NCBI GenBank assembly: GCA_029974015.1
Contig: JARKUF010000038.1
Location: 62,001-126,000, forward strand
Direction: 5' to 3'
Source of the DNA: Spirochaetota bacterium
Lineage (GTDB): Bacteria > Spirochaetota > UBA4802 > JAGODF01
Length of the DNA: 64,000 bases
The position numbers and the translations under genes were made by a program. The notes under the pieces are model-generated. The model saw nothing but the letters and a program-made list of their open reading frames with translations. It had not been told where the DNA came from and searched no databases. Positions 7,747-15,202 of the stretch are shown here, one piece after another (positions within the stretch are counted from its first letter, which is position 1; the number at the start of each line of letters is the position of its first letter).

Positions 7747-8784
7747 TCAGGGGTTGATCTCCATAAGCCAGCTATACCTGTCCTCGTACTCGCCGGTCTG
7801 TATCTTTGTGAGGCGCTCGTAAAGCTTCGTTGACACTGGGCCGGCGTTTTCATTCGAACAGAAGGTAAATTCCCGGTCCCGGTATTTGATGCTCGCAATG
7901 GGGGTGATGACGGCGGCGGTCCCCACGGCCCCCACTTCGTCGAAGGATTCCACTTCTTCGATATCGACCTTCCTCTTGTCGACTTTCATGCCCATGTCTC
8001 CGGCGATCACCGCCAGGCTCTTGTTCGTGATGCTTGGCAGGATGGTGATGGAATCGGGCGAAATATAGGTATCGCCCTTTATGCCGATGAAGTTCGAGGT
8101 GCTGAATTCGTCGATGTATTTTTTCTCTTTTGGATCAAGATAGAGGACGATGGGGTAGTTCTTTTCATGGCCGAACATGCTCCCCCGAAGGCCCGCGGCA
8201 TAGTTTCCGCCCACCTTGCAGTCACCCACTCCCCGGGGCGCCGTGCGGTCGAACTCCTCCACCACCAGGGCCCTGACGGGCTTGAACCCTCCTTTGTAAT
8301 ACGGCCCCACAGGGGTGGCGAAGACAATAAAGAGGTATTCCTCGGCGGGACCAAGGCCCACTCTCGCCCCGGTCCCAATTACCAGTGGCCGTATGTAAAG
8401 GGACGCTCCGGTATAGTGGGGCGGGACAAATCGTGCGTTCGCCGCGACGACCCTTCGTATGGCGTCGAGGAAAAGCTCATCGGGGATCCGCGGGATGTAA
8501 ATCCTGTCGCAGCTTTTCTGGAGGCGATGGGAATTTTCGTCGGGTCGGAAAGCGACGATGCGCCCGTCCACCGTCTCGAAGGCCTTCAGCCCTTCGAAGG
8601 CCTGCTGGCCGTAATGGAGGGACGGCGCGGCCATGTGAAGCGGGATGTTTTCATCGGAGGATATTTCCCCGGACGACCACTCGCCGTTTTTGTAATAATA
8701 CCTGATATTGTAATCGGTTTTTACATACCCAAAGGGAAGGTCTCCCCAGTCGAGATTCGCTTTTTCCATTTTCGCGCTGTTCAT
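7747..8784 (-). CDS. ilvE: Branched-chain amino acid aminotransferase
   Basis: Transfers the amino group between branched-chain 2-oxo acids and glutamate, the last step of Leu/Ile/Val synthesis. Fold-type IV PLP enzyme with the Lys-containing motif GDCKVGGNYAAG, the HYGQQAFEGLKAF segment, RPLVIGTGARVGLGPAEEYLF, and DEFSTSNFIGI. The open frame extends to 8850, but its first 22 codons are encoded by a dispersed palindromic repeat. The start at 8784 (MNSAKMEK...) has AGGGTGG upstream and gives 345 residues, close to normal length. Confidence 0.93.
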   Translation of the reverse strand: MNSAKMEKANLDWGDLPFGYVKTDYNIRYYYKNGEWSSGEISSDENIPLHMAAPSLHYGQQAFEGLKAFETVDGRIVAFRPDENSHRLQKSCDRIYIPRIPDELFLDAIRRVVAANARFVPPHYTGASLYIRPLVIGTGARVGLGPAEEYLFIVFATPVGPYYKGGFKPVRALVVEEFDRTAPRGVGDCKVGGNYAAGLRGSMFGHEKNYPIVLYLDPKEKKYIDEFSTSNFIGIKGDTYISPDSITILPSITNKSLAVIAGDMGMKVDKRKVDIEEVESFDEVGAVGTAAVITPIASIKYRDREFTFCSNENAGPVSTKLYERLTKIQTGEYEDRYSWLMEINP

Positions 8785-8811
8785 ACGTTGGTCCACCCTG
8801 AAAAAGGACTT

Positions 8812-8863
8812 AGGTTTTCCCGCCGGCCTTCGGCGGGCGGGAAAACACATTTTTAGAGATTGC
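8812..8863. repeat. Dispersed palindromic repeat upstream of ilvE
   Basis: GTTTTCCCGCC at 8814 is inverted as GGCGGGAAAAC ending at 8846 around a CCTTCGGCGG core, followed by ACATTTTTAGAGATTGCC, the usual right end of the family. It lies in the ilvE leader and creates a spurious in-frame extension of the gene. Confidence 0.8.
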
Positions 8864-8865
8864 CG

Positions 8866-8900
8866 AATATTTAAAATGCCCCGCGGTAATCGCGGGGCAT
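8866..8900 (-). terminator. Probable terminator of the rsgA-ABC operon
   Basis: On the minus strand, ATGCCCCGCG pairs perfectly with CGCGGGGCAT around ATTAC, followed by TTTTAAATATT. It is 106 bases past the end of the ABC ATPase gene. The T run is short, so confidence is moderate. Confidence 0.5.
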
Positions 8901-9005
8901 GCCGTGGTATCCTCCGACGACTGACGGTGTAGTATCATTCATTAACTCTGAAATGTCAAGCACAATTGTAAGCCGGGCGCCGTAATTGACGGCATTCCGC
9001 TGATA

Positions 9006-9743
9006 TTAAAAGATATCAATGGGCCCCTCCGGATCTCCACTGCAAAACTGTTGGGCAAAGGGGGACGATCCTTCGAAGAATTCTTCCTTCGTTCCCTGGA
9101 AGACGATTTTTCCTCCGTAAAGGAGGAGCACCTGGTCGGCGATCTTTTCCACGGTCTTCAGGTCATGTGTCGCCACAAGGGACGTGGCCCTGAAATTCAT
9201 GCGGATATCGAGGATCAGCCCGGCGATTGAATCGGACAGTATGGGGTCAAGGCCCGCGGTGGGGTCGTCATAGAGGACCACGTTCGGATTGGCGCACACC
9301 GCCCGTGCCAACCCCACTCTCTTTTGCATTCCCCCGCTCAGTTCGGAAGGATATTTTTCACCGCTTCCGGCGAGGCCAACGCGGTCCAGGATAGAGACAA
9401 CTGCCGCGCCTATATCGTCCTCTTCCATTCCCCGGCGTCGGAGAGGAAAGGCAATATTTTCAAAAACGCTGAGGGAATCGAAAAGGCCCCCCTTCTGAAA
9501 CACGTATCCCATCTCGACCCCCTCCCGGGGGCGCTCCAAAAGCCCGGCCGGGTCCGCCCCGGCGACCCTCACGGCCCCCGCCGTGGCCCTCACAAGGCCC
9601 ATGACTGTTTTAAGAAGCACCGATTTTCCCGAGCCGTTCTTACCGAGCACCACAGTCATGCTCCCCTCCGGGGCCTCCAAAGTAATTCCGTCGAGGACTG
9701 GTCCCGCGCCGAAGTCGACCACAAGATCGGTGATTGATATCAT
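9006..9743 (-). CDS. ABC transporter ATPase, MlaF-like (orphan)
   Basis: Cytoplasmic nucleotide-binding subunit of about 246 residues. Walker A GKNGSGKSVLLKTV, Q-loop YVFQKGGLFDSLSVFENIAFPL, signature LSGGMQKRVGLARA, Walker B VVLYDDPTAGLDPI and the switch His in VATHDL are all present. The wording FDSLSVFENIAFPLR and DDPTAGLDPI is characteristic of the MlaF/Ttg2A phospholipid-transport class. The ATG overlaps the rsgA stop codon by one base; further upstream starts would lie inside rsgA. No permease or MCE gene is adjacent, unlike the complete mla set at 46-50 kb. Confidence 0.88.
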   Translation of the reverse strand: MISITDLVVDFGAGPVLDGITLEAPEGSMTVVLGKNGSGKSVLLKTVMGLVRATAGAVRVAGADPAGLLERPREGVEMGYVFQKGGLFDSLSVFENIAFPLRRRGMEEDDIGAAVVSILDRVGLAGSGEKYPSELSGGMQKRVGLARAVCANPNVVLYDDPTAGLDPILSDSIAGLILDIRMNFRATSLVATHDLKTVEKIADQVLLLYGGKIVFQGTKEEFFEGSSPFAQQFCSGDPEGPIDIF

Positions 9744-10666
9744 CAGTAGAGGCTCCCGTAATATTCCTTGAGGGACTCGAGGATATGAAGATACGACATG
9801 TAACGTTCTTCGTTGATTTTCCCTTTTTCCACTTGGCGCCGGACTTCGCAGGTAGGTTCGTGGTCGTGGGAGCACGGTTTGAAACCGCATTTGTCCCGGT
9901 AACGGTCGAAGTCGGCGAAATAATCGCCCAGCCTGTAGGGCTCAATGTCCATGAGGCCGAATTCCCGCATCCCCGGCGTGTCAATCATCCTGATGTCCCC
10001 TTCAAGGACGATCATCTCGACATTGGTGGTGGTGTGCCGGCCCTTCCCGGTTTTCTCCGAAACATCCGCCACGGGGAGGTCCAGGTGGGGGAAGACCGCA
10101 TTGAGGATGCTCGTCTTCCCGGCGCCGGAATGTCCGGCCAAAAGGGAGGTCTTTCCTCCGATTTTGCCGCGAAGTCCATCGAGCCCCTCTCCGGAAATGG
10201 CGCTGGTAAAAACCAGGTCAATGCCGGAGCGGCTGAAATAATCTTTCACGAATTCGATGTCCTCTCCATCGGCCAGGTCCACCTTGTTCAGGCAGAGAAG
10301 GACGGGAATACCGTCCTTCTTGCCCCGTACCGCAAGCCGGTCTACAAAACGGAGGTTCAGCCGTGGCCGGTAGAAGGACTGTATGATGATCACCTGGTCG
10401 AGATTGGCCGCGATGACGTCTTCCTTCCGGTTGCGTCCTCTTTCCTTTCGGGAAAAGACGTTTTTCCTCTCGTGAATATGTGAAATCGTCCCCGTACCGT
10501 CCCCCCCTATCTCCAGAGTTACGAGGTCCCCTACGGCAACTGGATTTGAGAAGCGTTCCCTGTCACGGTGCGTACGAAGTTTACCCCGGAGTGTACACCG
10601 GATTCTGGTGTTTTTCCAGGCCACGTCGTAATAGCGGCCAAAGGCTTTGACGACCACCCCGGTCAT
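9743..10666 (-). CDS. rsgA: Ribosome small-subunit-dependent GTPase RsgA
   Basis: Late 30S ribosome-assembly GTPase with a circularly permuted G domain. N-terminal OB-fold (to about residue 75), then NKVD (G4), the SAISGEGLD stretch (G5), GHSGAGKTSILNA (G1), the threonines of KGRHTTTNVEM (G2), and DTPGMREFG (G3). A C-terminal zinc-binding helix follows, with the CGFKPCSHDHEPTC ligands. The start at 10666 (MTGVVVKAFGRYYDV) gives 307 residues, the normal size. The open frame continues 40 codons upstream, but that part has no family similarity. Confidence 0.95.
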   Translation of the reverse strand: MTGVVVKAFGRYYDVAWKNTRIRCTLRGKLRTHRDRERFSNPVAVGDLVTLEIGGDGTGTISHIHERKNVFSRKERGRNRKEDVIAANLDQVIIIQSFYRPRLNLRFVDRLAVRGKKDGIPVLLCLNKVDLADGEDIEFVKDYFSRSGIDLVFTSAISGEGLDGLRGKIGGKTSLLAGHSGAGKTSILNAVFPHLDLPVADVSEKTGKGRHTTTNVEMIVLEGDIRMIDTPGMREFGLMDIEPYRLGDYFADFDRYRDKCGFKPCSHDHEPTCEVRRQVEKGKINEERYMSYLHILESLKEYYGSLY

Positions 10667-10842
10667 GGCGCAAGGTTTTTCCAAAAAAAAATGCTCAAGT
10701 TTTCTCCATTCTTGGCCGATACATAAAACGCTGGGAACAGTATGGTATTTCCCTCCCAAAAGTTGTACTGTATTGTTCTTCGGCACTGCGTTAACTCAAC
10801 CAGTGTGTGGAGGGCAGGATAGCCGCCCAGCTATTCTGCCCT

Positions 10843-11256
10843 TCATTTTATTTGTTCCTTCTCCGTTTTTTCTCCGCCCTCGGGAAGTTTCATGAGTATG
10901 GCGGGTGTGAATCCTATCAACTCTCCATTGATAATGCCGATATTTCCCACTCCGTTGAAAAGAAAGGTGACATGATATTCCAAGCCCTCTCTGAGATTGA
11001 GCATCTCGGTCCTGTACTCCTCCATGCCGGACTGGATGGCCACGTCGAACACTATGTCCTGGTTTTTCCTGTCGTAAAAATAGATTTTTCCGAAGAGGTT
11101 GTCGATACTTTTTAGTTTGAGCGGCATAGTGATTTTTTTCCCTTCGTAGGCGTCTTTTTGCGCCGCAAGATCACCCAGAAGCATAGCCCCTTCTTCCCCA
11201 AAGGCGCCCGGGGAAACGAGGAGGACGAGCATACACCACAGGAACGGTTTTTTCAT
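10843..11256 (-). CDS. Small exported protein of unknown function
   Basis: About 137 residues, beginning MKKPFLWCMLVLLVSPGAFGEE, a clear Sec signal peptide with likely cleavage after AFG. The mature part is beta-rich (KKITMPLKLKSIDNLFGKIYFYD, YHVTFLFNGVGNIGIINGELIGF), which recalls small OB- or lipocalin-like periplasmic domains, but I do not recognise the family. The chosen start drops eight non-hydrophobic residues of a longer open frame. Confidence 0.65.
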   Translation of the reverse strand: MKKPFLWCMLVLLVSPGAFGEEGAMLLGDLAAQKDAYEGKKITMPLKLKSIDNLFGKIYFYDRKNQDIVFDVAIQSGMEEYRTEMLNLREGLEYHVTFLFNGVGNIGIINGELIGFTPAILMKLPEGGEKTEKEQIK

Positions 11257-11294
11257 GACGATATCGGGTTTCCCATTCATAGAGCCAAATATCA

Positions 11295-11471
11295 GGCAAA
11301 CTCCAAAAATTGGTTTTCTCCGCCAGCCCTCGGCGGGCGGGAAAAACCAATTTTTTGTGACTTCCCCCGGTTTCCCCCGGCCGCCGAAGGCGGGCGAGAA
11401 AACCTGAGTCCCGAGTATGCCAGTAGTTGTAATTTATGGAAACCTCAAAAATTCAACTTTTAGAGGTTCCC
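11295..11471. repeat. Compound dispersed palindromic repeat
   Basis: Two GC-rich hairpins (about 11313-11353 and 11370-11404) with the arms GGTTTTCTCCGCC and GGCGGGCGGGAAAAACC, then CCCGAGTATGCCAGTAGTTGTAATTTATGG and the closing GAGGTTCCC. The middle carries TTTTTTGTGACTTCCC, resembling the terminal repeat of the element at 5784-5925. It fills most of the gap between the exported-protein gene and the crotonase gene. Confidence 0.7.
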
Positions 11472-11489
11472 TTATTTTACACTGGTAAA

Positions 11490-11526
11490 ATCTTTTCTGT
11501 CAAATAAATTATTTGACAGAAAAGAT
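11490..11526. promoter_or_regulatory. Perfect 17+3+17 inverted repeat upstream of the crotonase gene
   Basis: ATCTTTTCTGTCAAATA is repeated in perfect inverse after AAT. A TTGACA hexamer lies inside the right arm. Located about 70 bases before the crotonase start, it is a good candidate operator for a regulator of acyl-CoA metabolism. It has no T run and differs from the GC-rich repeat family. Confidence 0.55.
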
Positions 11527-11597
11527 CACGCAGCTCCTGATACAGGAAACCCGCGGAACAAGCCGCCGTGCGAATACAGAACCGGAGGAACCGTTTC

Positions 11598-12392
11598 ATG
11601 ATAACAGTAAATGAAGGCAAAAAGTGTTATTATACCGTCGATGAAAAGGGGATCGCCATCATGGTGATCGACAACCCGCCCATGAATGCCCTCAGCACTC
11701 CCGTTTTAGGCGACATCAGGGACACCATCACCAGGGCGCTTTCCGACGACTCCGTCCGCGTCGTAGTTTTTACCGGGGCGGGCAAAGCCTTCATCGCCGG
11801 GGCCGATATCAACGAGATACGGGGCCTTACAACGGCCAATGCAGGGAGCAGTTATCTAATCAACGGCCAGGAGGTCTTCAACCTCATCGAAAAGGCCGAC
11901 AAGCCCTTCATTGCGGCCATACACGGCTACTGTCTCGGCGGAGGCATGGAGCTCGCCCTGGCGTGCCACATGCGCCTCGCCGACGAGTCCGCCCGGATGG
12001 GGCTCCCGGAAATCAAGCTCGGCATCATCCCCGGATACGCGGGCACCCAGCGGACCCCCCGGCTCATAGGGAGAGGACGCGCCTACGAGCTGGTGCTTTC
12101 GGGCAACTTTATAGACGGCGCCCAGGCCGAGACCTACGGCCTGGTGAACCGGGTAGTCCCCGCGGGGCAGGCGGTGGAAGAGGCGAAAAAGTTAGCCGGC
12201 GCAATAGCATCTAAAAGCCGCATGGCGGTACGGGGCGCTCTTTTATCGATCAGGGAGGGGCTTTTCATGGAGTACTATGAGGCGCAGAAAAACGAGAGGG
12301 AAATTTTTGGCACTCTCTGCGAGACAGCGGACAAAAACGAGGGAGTCGACGCTTTTCTAAACAAGCGTGAACCCAGATTCAAAGACCTCTGA
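11598..12392 (+). CDS. Enoyl-CoA hydratase/isomerase family protein (crotonase)
   Basis: Hydrates trans-2-enoyl-CoA in beta-oxidation or butyrate-type pathways. Crotonase landmarks: AFIAGADINEI (oxyanion hole and CoA binding), HGYCLGGGMELALACHMRLA and LPEIKLGIIPGYAGTQR, with both catalytic glutamates in place (GMEL and LPEI). About 264 residues, normal for the family. The start at 11598 has GGAGG upstream; a longer frame begins ten codons earlier without support. Monocistronic, with a perfect inverted repeat in its leader. Confidence 0.92.
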   Translation: MITVNEGKKCYYTVDEKGIAIMVIDNPPMNALSTPVLGDIRDTITRALSDDSVRVVVFTGAGKAFIAGADINEIRGLTTANAGSSYLINGQEVFNLIEKADKPFIAAIHGYCLGGGMELALACHMRLADESARMGLPEIKLGIIPGYAGTQRTPRLIGRGRAYELVLSGNFIDGAQAETYGLVNRVVPAGQAVEEAKKLAGAIASKSRMAVRGALLSIREGLFMEYYEAQKNEREIFGTLCETADKNEGVDAFLNKREPRFKDL

Positions 12393-12431
12393 TTGCTTTC
12401 GGCCCGGGAAAATCCACCCGTATCTTCTTTG

Positions 12432-12463
12432 CGTCAGGGCTCCCCGGGGCGCCCTGACGTTTC
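12432..12463 (+). terminator. Possible terminator after the crotonase gene
   Basis: CGTCAGGGC pairs with GCCCTGACG around a ten-base GC-rich loop, followed by only TTT. Position, 40 bases past the stop codon, suits a terminator. The weak T tract makes it uncertain. Confidence 0.4.
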
Positions 12464-12582
12464 CGGCCCACATCTTTTTCCTCATATAGTCCTCTGATTA
12501 TTCCGATATTCATAAAAAGGCGCAGCGCCAACCCCGGCCCGCCGCAATACCCGATATTCGACACGTATATTAAGGAGGGACC

Positions 12583-12726
12583 ATGCTGCAAAAGGAAGCC
12601 GACATGCAAAACTGGAAGAAGGAACAGATATCCTATTTTAAAAAATACATGAAGAATTTCAAGAAGGGGACCAGGGAGTTTACCATATTAAAAAACGGAA
12701 TAGAAGAGCTCGAGAAGTCTCTCTGA
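12583..12726 (+). CDS. 47-residue charged small protein
   Basis: AAGGAGGG sits at ideal spacing before the ATG. The product is helical and very basic/acidic (MQNWKKEQISYFKKYMKNFKKG, ending IEELEKSL) with no membrane segment. It stands alone between the crotonase gene and a convergent regulator. No family is recognised, and the strong ribosome-binding site is the main reason to call it. A GC-rich imperfect hairpin (12735-12763) follows and may serve both converging genes. Confidence 0.5.
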   Translation: MLQKEADMQNWKKEQISYFKKYMKNFKKGTREFTILKNGIEELEKSL

Positions 12727-12767
12727 GCGCTGCTGCCCCGGGACATTTCCTCTGTGTCCCCGGGAAG

Positions 12768-14174
12768 TCAAACCACCGTCGTCTTGTGGATCACGATTCC
12801 GTATCTTTTCAGCTTGTTGTGGATCGTCTTCCTCGATATTTTCAGGGCCTTTGCGGTGGAAGAAATATTGAAGTCAAAATGTTCCAGGGCCCTTTCGAGA
12901 TACGCCTTTTCCATCTCATCCATGCTAACTATATCCCCGCCCGCCGGAAGCGTCCCCTGGGCCTCCAGGTCGCCGTCCCCGGGGCCCGGCGCCGCCGGGT
13001 CCTCGAACTCCAAAAGCGCCTTCACCTGATCGGGGCCCACAACCTTCTCGGTCGACAAAAGGACAAGCCTCTTTATGACGTTTTCCAACTGGCGGACATT
13101 TCCCGGCCATTGATAATTCGTTAAAAACATTCGCGCCTTGATGTCAATATTGAGGCTTCTGCCGAACTCGGTGTTGTATTTTTTCAGAAAATGGTCTATA
13201 AAAAGCGGTATGTCCTCCTTGCGCTCTTTGAGAAGTGGCAGATACACCGGCACCACGTTCAGCCGGTAATAGAGGTCCTCGCGGAAACGGTTCTGCTTTA
13301 CCAGCTCCCTGAGGTCCCTGTTCGTCGCCGCCACTATGCGGGTATTCACTTTTATGATCTGGTTTCCCCCTACCCGCTCAAACTCCTTCTCCTGGAGAAC
13401 GCGCAGGAGCTTGGCCTGCATGTCGATGGACAGGTTGCCGATCTCGTCCAAAAACAGCGTCCCCTTCGAGGACACCTCAAATTTCCCGATTTTGCGCGAG
13501 ACCGCCCCGGTGAAGGCCCCCTTCTCGTGGCCGAAGAGCTCGCTGCCTATGAGGTCCCTGGGAATGGTGCTGCAGTCCAGGGAACGGAAGGGATACTGTT
13601 TCCTGTTGCTGTTGTAGTGGACCGCCTTTGCTATGATCTCCTTGCCGGTGCCGCTGTCCCCGGAGATAAGGATGGTGCTGTCAGTATCGATGACGCGCTC
13701 TAAGGTGGAGAATATTTTCAGCATGGCCTGGGACTTCCCTATGACATTTACAAAGCGGAATTTCTCCCCCACCTGCTCCCTGAGGGTGTCCACTTCCCTC
13801 TCCAGTTCGAGGCGTTCCACGATGTTTTTCACTATCACCAGGAACTTTTCGGCGTCGAATGGCTTGACTATGTAATCGTAGGCCCCCAGCTTCATCGCCG
13901 TGATTGCGGTCTCCACATTGTTCGACGCAGTTATCACCACGACCACCACCCGGACCTTCTTTTCGCTGATGACCCTCAGAACATCTATGCCGTTCATACC
14001 CGGAAGCTGGAGGTCCAGAATGAGTATGTCGTGCCTGTCCCGGGCGATGCGGTCAAGCACCTCGTCCCCCCTTTCCACGGTATCAACATTGAAGGACCCG
14101 CTCAGGAGATCACGGAGGAGGTCTCGTATCCCGGCCTCGTCGTCGGCGACTAATATTTTATATTCTTCATCCAT
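12768..14174 (-). CDS. Sigma-54-dependent response regulator (NtrC family)
   Basis: Activates transcription at RpoN promoters after phosphorylation. N-terminal receiver domain (ILVADDEAGIRDLL, phospho-Asp in ILILDLQLPGMNG), AAA+ domain with Walker A GDSGTGKEII, the sigma-54 contact loop GAFTGA, Walker B LFLDEIGNL and R-finger region. A Fis-type helix-turn-helix ends the protein (SSTAKALKISRKTIHNKL). About 468 residues, all three modules complete. The start is set two bases after the stop of the kinase-like gene; a 20-codon upstream extension would run into that gene. The cognate sensor is probably that neighbour. Confidence 0.93.
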   Translation of the reverse strand: MDEEYKILVADDEAGIRDLLRDLLSGSFNVDTVERGDEVLDRIARDRHDILILDLQLPGMNGIDVLRVISEKKVRVVVVVITASNNVETAITAMKLGAYDYIVKPFDAEKFLVIVKNIVERLELEREVDTLREQVGEKFRFVNVIGKSQAMLKIFSTLERVIDTDSTILISGDSGTGKEIIAKAVHYNSNRKQYPFRSLDCSTIPRDLIGSELFGHEKGAFTGAVSRKIGKFEVSSKGTLFLDEIGNLSIDMQAKLLRVLQEKEFERVGGNQIIKVNTRIVAATNRDLRELVKQNRFREDLYYRLNVVPVYLPLLKERKEDIPLFIDHFLKKYNTEFGRSLNIDIKARMFLTNYQWPGNVRQLENVIKRLVLLSTEKVVGPDQVKALLEFEDPAAPGPGDGDLEAQGTLPAGGDIVSMDEMEKAYLERALEHFDFNISSTAKALKISRKTIHNKLKRYGIVIHKTTVV

Positions 14175-14176
14175 TA

Positions 14177-14821
14177 TCAGAACACAAGGTAAAAACCGCG
14201 CCGGGCTCCGCCATCGAGAAGCCCGAAGCGCCACCCGTTCATTCTTGCGGTGGCGAACACTTCAAAAAGCTCTGTTCCGCCGCGGTACAGTTTCTTTTCC
14301 GAGTACGGGAGAAAGAAGGTTTCCCCCTTCATGCCCTCAAAGGAAACGCCGAAAAACTCGAAGTCCAGCCCCGGCTTCCCCTCTTCCGTCTCACGTAACG
14401 AAATGGTTAGGGAGGCCCCACCGTTCCCCTTCCAGTCGAAGCGCCCCACAAGTAGGTGGAGTGCGCGCAGAATCCCCCTCCTCTCAAGCACGGCATTCAC
14501 CCCTCCCGGAGGGTTTATATGCGACACTCTTGCCATGATATCATCGTCGAGGCTCCGGACAAACTCCCCCACGGTCCCGGCGATATCGATATCGGCCTTC
14601 TCTCCCGGGGTGAGTTCGAAAACCGCATACAGGGCGTGCAATCTCTCGTCGATGAGGTCCGCGTTCTCCACCACCATCTTCCTGGTCTTTTCCACGAGCT
14701 CCGGATCGCCGGGTTTTAGCCCAAGGAGCTGGGCATATCCTTTGATGGCGGTGAGGGGATTTTTGATTTCATGGCTGATATTGCGGACCAGCCTTTCGAT
14801 GATTAAGTACTCTCCTTCCAT
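14177..14821 (-). CDS. Histidine-kinase-like protein with intact H-box and degenerate ATPase domain
   Basis: Residues 10-60 form a normal HisKA dimerisation helix with the phospho-acceptor motif NISHEIKNPLTAIKGYAQLL. The following region has the size of an HATPase_c domain, but the N-box asparagine and the DxGxG G1 motif are missing (RRGILRALHLLVGRFD and FEFFGVSFEGMKG stand at those places). It therefore probably does not bind ATP normally and may act as a phosphatase or phosphotransfer partner for the adjacent sigma-54 regulator. The ATG at 14821 has AAGGAG upstream; a GTG five codons earlier is less likely. Confidence 0.75.
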   Translation of the reverse strand: MEGEYLIIERLVRNISHEIKNPLTAIKGYAQLLGLKPGDPELVEKTRKMVVENADLIDERLHALYAVFELTPGEKADIDIAGTVGEFVRSLDDDIMARVSHINPPGGVNAVLERRGILRALHLLVGRFDWKGNGGASLTISLRETEEGKPGLDFEFFGVSFEGMKGETFFLPYSEKKLYRGGTELFEVFATARMNGWRFGLLDGGARRGFYLVF

Positions 14822-14842
14822 TATCCGCTCCTTCACCCGCGA

Positions 14843-15202
14843 CTACAGAGGAATGCGCCTGGAATCGGCCCAGAGCCTTTCGAGCTGGTAGTACTCCCGA
14901 AGTTCCAGGGTGAAAAGATGGACCACTATTTCGTTATAGTCAAGGATTATCCACCCGGAGTCGAGGCGGGGCTTTGAGCGGGCAGGGAACTTCACTGAGT
15001 ACATGAATTTCTGGACCTCCTTCGCCATGGCTCGGCCGTGGAGGAGGGAGTTAGCCGTGGTGATGAGAAAATAATCGAGATAGCCGTTGACGGACCTGAG
15101 GTCCAGGAGGACAATATCTTCCCCTTTTTTTTCGGAAAGGACGCGGGCACAGCCTCTGGCGGTCTCCTGGATGGCTTCCTCAGTTATTGCCGGTGTCTTC
15201 AC
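14843..15202 (-). CDS. rsfS: Ribosomal silencing factor RsfS
   Basis: Binds ribosomal protein L14 and blocks subunit joining when nutrients run low. 119 residues with the family core: KKGEDIVLLDLRSVNGYLDYFLITTANS, a MAKEVQKF helix, and DSGWIILDYNEIVVHLFTLELREYYQLERLWAD. The start is GTG, 23 bases inside the end of the LCP gene. The order nadD - LCP - rsfS is the same as I recall in leptospires. Confidence 0.93.
   Translation of the reverse strand: MKTPAITEEAIQETARGCARVLSEKKGEDIVLLDLRSVNGYLDYFLITTANSLLHGRAMAKEVQKFMYSVKFPARSKPRLDSGWIILDYNEIVVHLFTLELREYYQLERLWADSRRIPL

Noticed and set aside
8812..8863. GC-rich palindromes as ordinary intrinsic terminators only
   Set aside because: Many copies lie upstream of genes or between divergent genes and share extended flanks, so a dispersed repeat explains them better, although some may also terminate.
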